Source of the DNA: Candidatus Avedoeria danica
GTDB taxonomy: Bacteria; Chloroflexota; Anaerolineae; Epilineales; Epilineaceae
Direction of reading: 5' to 3'
NCBI GenBank assembly: GCA_016703025.1
Contig: JADJCV010000004.1
Span: 1,801,501 to 1,865,500, forward strand
Length of the DNA: 64,000 nucleotides
Part shown: positions 47,299 through 57,698 of the stretch, piece by piece
Layout: each line of letters starts with the position of its first letter
Numbering within the stretch: position 1 is the stretch's first letter
Position numbers and translations under genes: made by a program
Notes under the pieces: model-generated
The model's input: only the letters and a program-made list of their open reading frames with translations
Told to the model about the DNA's origin: nothing
The model's database searches: none

Positions 47299-48927
47299 TT
47301 ACGCGCCGCCGATGCGAACGACGAACGGGGGTCGCCCGAGCGCGGCCAGGGCGGCGGCGTCGCCGGCAGCCTGGGCGGCGATGAGCGCACCGAACGTCAA
47401 ACCGGCGTCCGGAATCGGCACGTCGTCGTCCGGCGCGTGGCCGACGTCGCCGTCAACGAGCTGGAGGCAGTGTACCCACGCCGGCCCGCCCTTGTGGAGC
47501 TGGCCCGTCGAGTGGAGATAGCGCGGTCCGTACGCCCACGCGATAGCCGCGCCCGTCGCGTCGCCGAGCGCCCGCGCCAGGCCGTCCAGCGCGGCGTCGT
47601 TCGCGGCCGTCGGCGGCAGAAAGGCCTGCACGGCGATCGCCCCCTCCGGCGGGATCGCCGCCAGCCATGGCCGGGCGACGCGAAGGACGTCGGCGATGTC
47701 GGCGGCCCGCGGATCGCCCGCCTGGCCACCGGCTTCCGGCCGTGCCGACCCCTGACCGGTCGCAGCCGCGCGTGCGAATCGCTTGGCCGCCTCGACGTCG
47801 GGCTGGTCGAACGGCTGCACGCCGATCACGAGCGCGGCCGTCGCCGTGGCGACCTCCCATTCGAACAGAGCGGCGCCAAGGTCGGCCGGTGACCCCATCC
47901 GCACGCGGACGCTCGCCGACGACAGCCCGTCGCCCTCCGGCTCAACGGCGTCCGTCGGGCCGACCTCGATGACCACGCGGTCGGCCCGACGGCCCGATGC
48001 GCCGCTCCACGGCCGCGCCGGGAACAGTCCACGCCCCCGCTTGCCCAGGCTCTCGCCGAGGAGCTGCTCCAGCCAGCCGGTCATCGCGTCGAACGGCGGC
48101 CGGGCATCGATCAACAGCGTGTCCAGGCCCGCCACGGCCCACTCGCCGAGGGCGGCGCCGAGCACGATGCCCGACGCCTGCTCGACGGAGGCGAATCGCT
48201 CGGCGGCCCCGTCCTGTCCCGCCCGCGCCGTCGCCGCGCCCGCCAGCACCGGCGCGACTTCGACGCCGGCGAGCATCGCCGGCAGCAGGCCGAACGGCCC
48301 GAGGACGCTGAACCGCCCGCCGACGTCGCCGGGCGCCAAGACGCACGCGCGGAAGCCGCGCTCCGCCGCGAGCGACGCCAGCGGCGAGCCGGCATCCGTG
48401 ATCGCGATGCAGTGCGCGGCCGGATCCGCGACGTTGGCGCGGAGGCGCTCCCACCAGTGGGCAAAGTGCGCCGTCGTCTCGACGGTCGTGCCCGACTTGC
48501 TGGCGGCGACGACGAGCGCGCGGGACGGATCGACGACCGCATCGACGCTGCGGACGAACGCTGGGTGCGTGCTGTCGCACACGATGAGTTCGGGCGCGCC
48601 GGCGGCACGCGGCAGGCTGCGGGCAAGGACCTCGGCGCCGAGGCTCGAGCCGCCCATCCCGAGGAGGACGATGTGGCGCATGCCGTCGGCCCGCGCCTGA
48701 TCGGCCAACAGCTGCCAGGCAGAGAGCGATGCGGGCGAGGTGACAGGCAGGTCGAGCCAGCCCAGCCGAGCGGCGATCGGGTCGTTGGGCGTGTCGGCGA
48801 TGCCGGCGTCCGTCCAAAGTGCGGCGTCGTGCGCGAAGAGGCGGGCGGCGACAGCGGCGGTGCGCCATGCCGCAAGGCGCGCGGCGATGGCGGCCGCGGC
48901 GGGGCCGGGCTGGAGGTGGATCGGCAC
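47299..48927 (-). CDS. pgi: Glucose-6-phosphate isomerase
   Basis: The GTG at 48927 gives 542 residues. It has SIS-fold sugar isomerase domains with HIVLLGMGGSSLGAEVL, ALVVAASKSGTTVET and FSVLGPFGLLPAMLAG, and a C-terminal segment YGPRYLHSTGQLHKGGPAWVHCLQLV typical of the PGI part of bifunctional transaldolase-PGI proteins, here without the transaldolase. It interconverts glucose 6-phosphate and fructose 6-phosphate. The frame stays open upstream through the 73-bp repeat copy C, which begins 8 bases before the start codon. There is no ribosome binding site. A TATACT -10 (49015-49010) precedes it, so copy C should be its 5' untranslated region. Confidence 0.85.
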   Translation of the reverse strand: MPIHLQPGPAAAAIAARLAAWRTAAVAARLFAHDAALWTDAGIADTPNDPIAARLGWLDLPVTSPASLSAWQLLADQARADGMRHIVLLGMGGSSLGAEVLARSLPRAAGAPELIVCDSTHPAFVRSVDAVVDPSRALVVAASKSGTTVETTAHFAHWWERLRANVADPAAHCIAITDAGSPLASLAAERGFRACVLAPGDVGGRFSVLGPFGLLPAMLAGVEVAPVLAGAATARAGQDGAAERFASVEQASGIVLGAALGEWAVAGLDTLLIDARPPFDAMTGWLEQLLGESLGKRGRGLFPARPWSGASGRRADRVVIEVGPTDAVEPEGDGLSSASVRVRMGSPADLGAALFEWEVATATAALVIGVQPFDQPDVEAAKRFARAAATGQGSARPEAGGQAGDPRAADIADVLRVARPWLAAIPPEGAIAVQAFLPPTAANDAALDGLARALGDATGAAIAWAYGPRYLHSTGQLHKGGPAWVHCLQLVDGDVGHAPDDDVPIPDAGLTFGALIAAQAAGDAAALAALGRPPFVVRIGGA

Positions 48928-48935
48928 GGCGACTA

Positions 48936-49008
48936 GTACCCCGTCACTGCTGAATCTCCGGGTTCCGAACTCTGGTGGCTCCTCCGAGCGTGTCCAGTGG
49001 CGGGGTAC
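48936..49008 (-). repeat. 73-bp palindromic repeat, copy C (in pgi leader)
   Basis: Read on the minus strand, the arms are GTACCCCGCCACTG (49008-48995) and CAGTGACGGGGTAC (48949-48936). The inner sequence aligns with copies A and B over all 73 bases. It lies between the pgi -10 element and its start codon. Confidence 0.85.
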
Positions 49009-49009
49009 G

Positions 49010-49015
49010 AGTATA
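49010..49015 (-). promoter_or_regulatory. -10 element of pgi
   Basis: TATACT on the minus strand, just before repeat copy C. No good -35 is visible. Transcription would start inside the repeat. Confidence 0.35.
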
Positions 49016-49148
49016 GGTCGCCGCCGGTGTCGATCATCGGCCGATCGCTCGACTTCGGCGCCCGGCAGCCAGGCCCGGCCATCAGGGCGTACCGGACAGC
49101 GGTCAGCCACGTCCACCGACCGGTCGTCAGCGGTGTCGGCCGCGCCGA

Positions 49149-52100
49149 TCACCACCCGCCGCCGAGCCGCAGCGCGGTCGGGAAGAACGCTTCGAACGGC
49201 ACGTCCGTCCCGACCTGCAGGTGCGGTCCCGGCTGCGACGCGGCAAAGTCGACCCGTATCCAGCCGCCCTCGTTGCCCAGCTCGCGTTCGCCGTCGAACG
49301 CCCACGGCCGGCCGGAGCCGAACACGGGCGGCATCCCGAGCGGCGCCGCCACCGTCACGCCGCCGACCGCCGACACGCGCAGCCGGTGCGCGCCGGCCCA
49401 ATCGCCGACCCGCCGCTCCGCCCGCACGGCGAACCCGGTCGCCCCCGCGCCCACCACGGGCGCGAGGCCGTGCCAGTCGAGGTCCAGCGTGGCCGTGCTG
49501 AACGCCGCCGCGGGACCGTCGAGGAGCGCACCGTCCCGGTAGATGCGGACGTTCCACGCGGCCGGCGGGCGCGTGCCCAGCGCCGTTACGTGCGAGCGCC
49601 AAGGGTCCGCCACCCAGAGCGTGCCGTCCCCGCCGTACGCCAGCCCGGCGGCGCGCACGATGCCCGTGCCGGGCGGCCCGTCGCTGCCCCAGGCGTCCAG
49701 GAACCGCCCGTCCCGCGACACGGCGACGACGCGGGCCGTGATCCCGTCCGCGATCCGGAGCGAGCCGTCCGGCGCGACGGCGATCCCGACGGGTTCCTTC
49801 AGCCCGGCCGCTGGCGTAATCGTGCGGTCGACGACGCCCAGCACGGTGCCGTCCTGGGCGTAGTGAACGGCGCGCACGTTCCCGGTGTCCGCCACCCAGA
49901 GCGTGCCGTCCGGCGCGGCGGCGAGGTGGTGCGGTTTGTACAACCGCACATCGCCCGGCCCGACGCGCCACTCCGCCTCGAACGTGCCGTCCCACGCAAA
50001 GCGCGCGATGCGGTGGCCCACGGCATCGGCGACGAAGACCCGCGTTCGACCGTCCGGTCCGGCCGCGACCGCGACCCCCGACGGCGACGTGACGTGGCCG
50101 GGCGCGTCGGAGAGGCGACGCCAGACCCGGCCGATGCCGCCGTCCGGCCGGAGGCGGTAAATGGCCGGTCGGAAGCCGCCCACGGCGATCCAGAGACCGC
50201 CGTCTTCCGCCGCCGCGACATCGTACGGGCGCGGGTCGATCGTTCCCTCCGCGGAATGCGTCTCCGGCACGCTCCAACCGCGTCGAATGACGGTCCGCTC
50301 GTCCGTCTCGAGCGCGACCGCCTGCGGACCGTTGAACGCGAACAGATACGTGCCGTCCGGTCGGAAGTCGATCGCGTTCGCAGAAAGGAAGATGATCGGG
50401 AACGGGATCGACTCGAGCAGCGTCCCGTCCACTGCAAATGTGAGCACCCGGCCCTGGTCGGCCTTCGCGGGCTTCCGCGTGACCACGACGACAACGCCGT
50501 CCGGTCGGACGCCGATCGCCTCCGGCTCGCCGTGCTTCAACACGCCGAACACGTCCGCGCCGAAGTCCCCGAGCGTCCGCCCGTCCCGCGCCAGGCGCAC
50601 GACGCGCGCGGGCGCGATGTCGATCACGAGCAGCGTCCCGTCCTGCGCCACGGCGAGGCCGCGCGGCTCGGCGATGCTCGGGTCCAGCGCGATCGTCTCG
50701 ATCACCGTCCCGTCGCGCCGCAGCCGGACGATGCGCCGTGCCGGCACCTCGAGCACCAGGACGTCCGCCCCGTCCGCGACGATCTCGAGGCGGTGCGACC
50801 ACTCGAACTGAAATTTATAGGAGCCGATCTGCTGCGGCGCGAAGATCCCCGCGGCCCACACTTCGGCCGCCGTGCCGTCCTCCCGCAGCCGCACGATCCT
50901 GCCCCGCTCGTTGTCCGCCACGAGGCACGTGCCGTCCCCGAGCGGGAGGAGCGACACCGGCCGAAGGAGGTCGTCGTCCTTCGCCCGCCGCACGCCCCAA
51001 CTCCGCCCAAGCCCCCCGTCCGCGTCGACGAGCCGCGCGAGGCCCGTGCCCGCGTCGGCGACCACGACGCCGCCGCCCGGCGCCGGCGCGAGTGCCACCG
51101 GACGCACGAGCGCGTCGCCGTCCGGCGCGGGCGCCGGCCCGACGCGCAGCGGACCGCCGTGGCGATCGAACCACGCGAGGCGCCCGCGGGCGGCCTCCGC
51201 GACGACGACGCCCCCGCCGTCCGTCGGGGCGACCGCGACCGGCTCGTCGAGGCCCCCGCCGCCCGGCTGCGCCAGAACGTCGGCCGTCCACGTGCCGAGC
51301 CATCGGCCGTCCGGGGCGGCGACGGCCACGCCGGGTCCGTCGCCGGCCACGATGAACCGCCCGTCCGGCGCGACGGCGACGCGGCGATGGTGGTCGATCG
51401 ACCCGCGCGACGACTCCGGGCCGCCGAAATCGCGGATCCACACCGCCGACACCGTGCCGTCGGTTGCGAACCGATGGACGAACCGGCCCGAGTAGCTGTC
51501 CACGGCATAGATCGCGCCGTCCGGTCCGCTGGCGACGCCCGCCGGCTGGCACGGCGTGTCGTAGTACGGCACGCCCATCGGCGACGAGCCGCCGTAGCAT
51601 CGACCGAACTGGCCGGGCGCCAGGCTACCCGGGTAGACGGACGTGCCGAGCGTGCGCACCACGGCGCCGCGCCCGTCCAGCACGACCGCGCGCCCGAGGC
51701 TGGGCTGGGCCGCGACGAGCCCGTCACCGTACGGCGCGAGGTCGCCGGCCCGGACATCCCAGTCCGCCAGCACGGCACCCGCGCCGTCGAAGACCCGGAT
51801 CGGCCCGGCCCGAAGCGCGACAGCGATCCGCCCGTCCGCGAGCACCGCGAGGCCCCACGCAAACCCCTTGGCCGGGTCGTCGCCGGGCGCGCATGCCGCG
51901 GCGCCGGGCGTCGTGGGTGACAGCACGCAGATCCGGGATACGAACGCTCCCCAGGCCGTGAAGCGCTGCACCCGACCGTTCATCGGGTCCGCCGCGTAGA
52001 CGTCGCCGTCCGCGCCGACCGCCAGCGCCGTGGGACCGCAGAAGCTTTCCCCGTCGTGGTCGATCCTGCACCCGGGCCCGAACTCGCCCGGCCCGCCCCC

Positions 52101-52445
52101 CGGCCCGCCCCAGGCCCCGATCACCTCGCCGGACACGGCGAAGCGAACGATCCGCCATTGGTCTTGGTCGACGACGTACGCAGTGCCGTCCCGTCCGAAG
52201 GCGACCGCGCCCGGCCGGGTGAGCGGTTGCGTCGGGGTCTCGGCACCGATGTGCCGCACGTAGTGCCGCTCGAGCCCGTTGCCGTCCGCCCCCGGTTGGG
52301 CCGCGGCGGGGCGGGCGCCGGACGCGACGAGCACCGCGAACGCCATGGTGGCGGCGACGGCTGCGGCACGGGCAGCGCCGGGGCGGGCAGTTCCGGCGCG
52401 GCAGAGGAACGGGTTCACGGGGCGGGCGACGGCAAGGCGATGCAT
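49149..52445 (-). CDS. Large exported NHL-repeat beta-propeller protein
   Basis: GAGG lies about 9 bases before the ATG at 52445. The 1098-residue product has a signal peptide ending near ARPAAAQ, then many NHL-type repeats across about residues 70-1000. Typical units are RPGAVAFGRDGTAYVVDQDQ, PTALAVGADGDVYAADPMNGR and PVGIAVAPDGSLRIADG. These should form two or three beta-propellers. The C-terminal 120 residues are a beta-rich domain (WNVRIYRDGALLDGPAAAF and EGGWIRVDFAASQPGPHLQVG). NHL propellers act as binding platforms; some are lyases, but no such site is seen. It is upstream of pgi on the same strand, with a 222-base gap. Confidence 0.85.
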   Translation of the reverse strand: MHRLAVARPVNPFLCRAGTARPGAARAAAVAATMAFAVLVASGARPAAAQPGADGNGLERHYVRHIGAETPTQPLTRPGAVAFGRDGTAYVVDQDQWRIVRFAVSGEVIGAWGGPGGGPGEFGPGCRIDHDGESFCGPTALAVGADGDVYAADPMNGRVQRFTAWGAFVSRICVLSPTTPGAAACAPGDDPAKGFAWGLAVLADGRIAVALRAGPIRVFDGAGAVLADWDVRAGDLAPYGDGLVAAQPSLGRAVVLDGRGAVVRTLGTSVYPGSLAPGQFGRCYGGSSPMGVPYYDTPCQPAGVASGPDGAIYAVDSYSGRFVHRFATDGTVSAVWIRDFGGPESSRGSIDHHRRVAVAPDGRFIVAGDGPGVAVAAPDGRWLGTWTADVLAQPGGGGLDEPVAVAPTDGGGVVVAEAARGRLAWFDRHGGPLRVGPAPAPDGDALVRPVALAPAPGGGVVVADAGTGLARLVDADGGLGRSWGVRRAKDDDLLRPVSLLPLGDGTCLVADNERGRIVRLREDGTAAEVWAAGIFAPQQIGSYKFQFEWSHRLEIVADGADVLVLEVPARRIVRLRRDGTVIETIALDPSIAEPRGLAVAQDGTLLVIDIAPARVVRLARDGRTLGDFGADVFGVLKHGEPEAIGVRPDGVVVVVTRKPAKADQGRVLTFAVDGTLLESIPFPIIFLSANAIDFRPDGTYLFAFNGPQAVALETDERTVIRRGWSVPETHSAEGTIDPRPYDVAAAEDGGLWIAVGGFRPAIYRLRPDGGIGRVWRRLSDAPGHVTSPSGVAVAAGPDGRTRVFVADAVGHRIARFAWDGTFEAEWRVGPGDVRLYKPHHLAAAPDGTLWVADTGNVRAVHYAQDGTVLGVVDRTITPAAGLKEPVGIAVAPDGSLRIADGITARVVAVSRDGRFLDAWGSDGPPGTGIVRAAGLAYGGDGTLWVADPWRSHVTALGTRPPAAWNVRIYRDGALLDGPAAAFSTATLDLDWHGLAPVVGAGATGFAVRAERRVGDWAGAHRLRVSAVGGVTVAAPLGMPPVFGSGRPWAFDGERELGNEGGWIRVDFAASQPGPHLQVGTDVPFEAFFPTALRLGGGW

Positions 52446-52626
52446 GGTGAGCGACCTCGTGGGGCGATGTGCGATACGTTTCGGAAGCGAAAGCGCCTCG
52501 AGCGGGCGGGCCGTCGCGCGATCGCGGCGCACGCAGCTGGCTGTGCGCACCCCCCATGACATCACGACGACGCGACTGGTTCCACCCGGTCGCTCCGACA
52601 GGCAACCGCGCTCAGCGATCCTGCGG

Positions 52627-53220
52627 CTACGGCGCCCCCGCCACCTCCCACGCCCGCACGAAGTCCTCGGGTTCGATCCCGAGCCCGTCCGCGATCCGGT
52701 TGATGTAGTTGAAGTACCCGATCACCTGCGCCGCGTCGTGCACGCCCGCATCGTCGAACCCCGCCGCTCGCAGCGCACCGACGTCATCCGCCGTCATCGC
52801 CCCCGGCGAGTGCGTGAGCTTGTCCGCGTACGCGCACAGCGCCGCGTCCGGCGCGGCCAGCGGCGCGGTCCGCCAGTCCATCGCGACGGCGTTCACGTAG
52901 GCGTCGGCATCGGCCGCCGACAGCCCGAGGTCCGCTTCGACCTCGGCACGGAGGTCGTGGGCGTGCGCCCGCGTTCAGTAGCGGCACCCGTTCAGGCGCG
53001 AGACGACGCACGCCAGCATCTCGCGCTGCGAGCGCGTGAGGGGCGACGGGCCGAACATGATCGCACCGTAGAAGCGCATCGACGCTTGGAGTACGCGCGC
53101 GTTCTGGCTCATCAGGCTGACGATGTGCCAGATCCGGCCGGCGCGCGACAGTGCCGCGTCGTACTCGGCCTTCAGCAGCCCTTCGGCATCGTCGTGGCCG
53201 ATGACCTCGATCCACGGCAT
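52627..53220 (-). CDS. AhpD-family selenoprotein (peroxidase-like) with in-frame UGA
   Basis: Read with UGA (52977-52975) as selenocysteine, this is one 197-residue protein. The two halves (81 and 115 residues) are in the same frame and are homologous to consecutive parts of one carboxymuconolactone decarboxylase/AhpD family protein. The active site reads C79-R-Y-U82-T-R-A-H86, matching the CxxC-xxx-H of AhpD with the second Cys replaced by Sec. A hairpin at 52938-52957 meets the bacterial SECIS pattern. Related proteins reduce peroxides. It follows the MarR gene by 16 bases, probably in one operon. A point mutation to a stop is the alternative, but the exact position, open frame and hairpin favour Sec. 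Confidence 0.75.
52938..52957 (-). promoter_or_regulatory. Candidate bacterial SECIS element
   Basis: On the mRNA, CGACCUC (52957-52951) pairs with GAGGUCG (52944-52938) around the loop CGUGCC. The stem begins 17 nt and the loop 24 nt after the UGA. The second loop base is G, as required in the bacterial SECIS pattern. Confidence 0.6.
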
Positions 53221-53236
53221 CGCGCGCGCCGTTCGG

Positions 53237-53698
53237 TCAGGCGCTGCGTTCGGCGACGGCGGACGCCACCGCGCGATCGAGCGCTGCGGTCAGACGCGCG
53301 GCGTCATCCGCGGTGAGCGCGCCGCCGAACAGCTCGGCCACGCTGGACGCATACACCGGCCAGGCGGTCGCGAGCGCCTGCTCGCCGGCGTCGGTCAACG
53401 CGGCGTACGCCCCGCGCCGGTCGTTCGGGCAGCGCTCACGCCGCAGCAGGCCTTCGGCCTCCAGCCGGTCCACGAGCCGCGTCAAGCCGCTGCGGCTGAG
53501 GACGACGTGATCCGCCAACTCGTGCATCCGGCGGCGGTGGTCCGGCGCGTCGCGTAGCGCGAGCAGCACATCGCACGTGCCGAGGCAGACGCAGCCGGCC
53601 TCGGCCAGGCGGTGATCGACGGCTTCGACCAGGCGCGCATGTGCGGTCAGGAAGGACCGCCAGGCGCCGAGGACGCCCTCGCAGACGTAGGGTTCCAT
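53237..53698 (-). CDS. MarR-family regulator, Cys-rich, upstream of the selenoprotein
   Basis: The ATG at 53698 (MEPYVCEGVL) gives 153 residues; a start at 53710 is possible. The winged helix-turn-helix is visible: a C-x-C-xxx-C cluster (GCVCLGTC, about 42-49) precedes helix 3, then MHELADHVVLSRSGLTRLVDRLEAEGLLRRERC with the wing PNDRRGAYAALTDAG. A Cys at position 6 and the cluster suggest a redox sensor like OhrR, but this is inference. It probably controls its own operon and the AhpD-like gene 16 bases downstream. A TATGAT -10 ends at 53706, so the mRNA may start at or near the ATG. Confidence 0.85.
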   Translation of the reverse strand: MEPYVCEGVLGAWRSFLTAHARLVEAVDHRLAEAGCVCLGTCDVLLALRDAPDHRRRMHELADHVVLSRSGLTRLVDRLEAEGLLRRERCPNDRRGAYAALTDAGEQALATAWPVYASSVAELFGGALTADDAARLTAALDRAVASAVAERSA

Positions 53699-53705
53699 GC
53701 GGCCG

Positions 53706-53711
53706 ATCATA
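53706..53711 (-). promoter_or_regulatory. -10 element of the MarR-selenoprotein operon
   Basis: TATGAT on the minus strand, 7 bases before the chosen start codon. A weak -35 only. It suggests a leaderless transcript. Confidence 0.4.
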
Positions 53712-53738
53712 GCACAGCAGATTATGTCGTTGGGACTG

Positions 53739-53891
53739 TCATCGCCCGGACCACTGCACGCGGTCGATTCCGGCACGAACGCACCGGTTAGGCCGACCAC
53801 GGGCGCCGTCGAGCAGCGCCACGGTGCCCCCGTCGGGCGCGACGGAGACGCCGTCGCAGCTCTGCGGCACGAATTCCGTGTCCAGATCCAC
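53739..53891 (-). pseudogene. Probable remnant of a propeller-type exported protein gene
   Basis: On the minus strand an open stretch of 50 codons with strong G/C third positions reads DLDTEFVPQSCDGVSVAPDG and TVALLDGARG, ending at TGA (53741-53739). The SVAPDG-type segment resembles beta-propeller repeat units. There is no upstream extension in frame and no ribosome binding site, so it is likely a decayed fragment. A short peptide gene is less likely. Confidence 0.35.
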
Positions 53892-53930
53892 TCGACATGA
53901 GGCTCGCCACGAGTCGAGTGGACCTGGACA
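53879..53930. repeat. 18-bp inverted repeat with 16-base loop
   Basis: TGTCCAGATCCACTCGAC (53879-53896) pairs with GTCGAGTGGACCTGGACA (53913-53930), 17 of 18 positions. It lies in the 638-bp gap between the MarR and pyrophosphatase genes. No T-run follows. The same gap also holds a GT-rich stretch (about 53945-53990), the remnant at 53739-53891 and the pyrophosphatase promoter; nothing else is supported. Confidence 0.7.
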
Positions 53931-54141
53931 TGCGCTGCTCCGCGTGTGTGATGGTGTGTAGTGCGTGGTGCAGTGTGTGGTGTGACGCGAGCGATCCGGT
54001 CACCGTCGCGTGCCAGGATACGTGTCATTCGAGCCCATCGAATGCCGCGAAACCGCCGCGCGACCGCTGATTACCCGACGCTGTCCTCGCGGCACCCGGT
54101 CCGGTCGCCGCGGTCGGCGGTCCGATGAGCCCCGTTCCGAC

Positions 54142-54171
54142 TGGACAATCGCCCCTCCAGACTGGTATAAG
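54142..54171 (+). promoter_or_regulatory. Promoter of the pyrophosphatase operon
   Basis: TGGACA (54142-54147), an 18-base spacer and TATAAG (54166-54171); the leader is about 160 bases. GGAGG (54325-54329) lies 7 bases before the ATG at 54337. Confidence 0.6.
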
Positions 54172-54336
54172 CCCGTTCGCTTCACCCCCGTAAGCCCGTG
54201 CCTCCGCCGCGCAGCCGCCCGCCGCGCGCCGAGGAACGCGACGGGGATGCGCCGCCGGGCGGGCCGGGCTTCAAACGATTTCGCGCCGGCACGCCGAACA
54301 CACTCGACTCAACCCACCACCAATGGAGGCCACACC

Positions 54337-56885
<2,549 letters not shown>

Positions 56886-56889
<4 letters not shown>

Positions 56890-57557
56890 TCGGCCAGTTC
56901 ATCGACGTCTTCCTCCACCTGGACCAGCACCTCAATACCTGGGCCGGGGCGCTCGGCCCGTGGCTCTACGTCCTGCTGTTTGCGATCGTGTTCTGCGAGA
57001 CCGGCCTCGTCGTCACGCCGTTCCTGCCCGGCGACTCGCTGCTGTTTGCCGTCGGTGCGCTGGCGACGACGCCCGGCTCGCCGATCCACGTCGTGACGGT
57101 CTCGCTGCTGCTGATCGTGGCCGCCATCCTGGGCGACGCGACGAACTACGCGATCGGGCGGCGCGTCGGCCCAAGGGTCTTCAGCCGCGAGTCGTCGTGG
57201 TTGCTGAACAAGCAGCACCTGATCCGGACGCAGCACTTCTACGAACACCACGGCGGCAAGACGATCTTCCTGGCCCGCTTCATGCCCATCGTCCGCACGT
57301 TCGCGCCGTTCGTCGCCGGCATCGGCCGGATGGAGTACCGACGCTTCGCGGGCTACAACGTCGCGGGCGGAATCACGTGGGTCGTGCTCTTCATCGGCGC
57401 CGGCTACCTCTTCGCCGACCTGCCGATCGTCAAGGACCGCTTCCACTACGTGATCCTGGGGATCATCGGGGTGTCGGTCCTGCCGATCGTGTTCGAGTTC
57501 GCGCGGGCGCAGATCGCGGCGCGCAAGCAGCGGCGGCTGCCGGAGGACGGGGCGTAA
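56886..57557 (+). CDS. DedA-family (VTT domain) membrane protein
   Basis: The ATG at 56886 overlaps the pyrophosphatase stop (ATGA). The 223-residue product has the DedA pattern: helices near 15-40, the re-entrant motif FLPGDSLLFAVGAL, GDATNYAIGRRVGPR and RFMPIVRTFAPFVAGIGRMEYRRF, then two C-terminal helices. DedA proteins are lipid transporters or scramblases important for membrane potential and envelope integrity. Pairing with the ion pump is plausible functionally. Confidence 0.92.
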
Positions 57558-57604
57558 CCCACCGCGATGCCGCGGCGCTGCTGTCCGCCTCCCGCCACCG
57601 CGTG

Positions 57605-57684
57605 GGGGCGGGCACGGGGACCCGCCCCACAGAACATCGTGCGTGGCGGATGGATTCGGTCCTTCGATCGCCGATCCATCCGCC
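57605..57684. terminator. Two terminator hairpins between convergent genes
   Basis: GGCGGATGGAT (57645-57655) pairs perfectly with ATCCATCCGCC (57674-57684), and upstream GGGGCGGG pairs with CCCGCCCC (57605-57628). They separate DedA from the GNAT gene. Confidence 0.65.
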
Positions 57685-57698
57685 GTGCACGGCGACGC

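Noticed and set aside
52627..52896. AhpD-like gene as two separate genes or a simple pseudogene
   Set aside because: Same frame, open reading between, UGA on the catalytic Cys and a SECIS-like hairpin argue for one selenoprotein. A decay event cannot be fully excluded without the genome's Sec genes.
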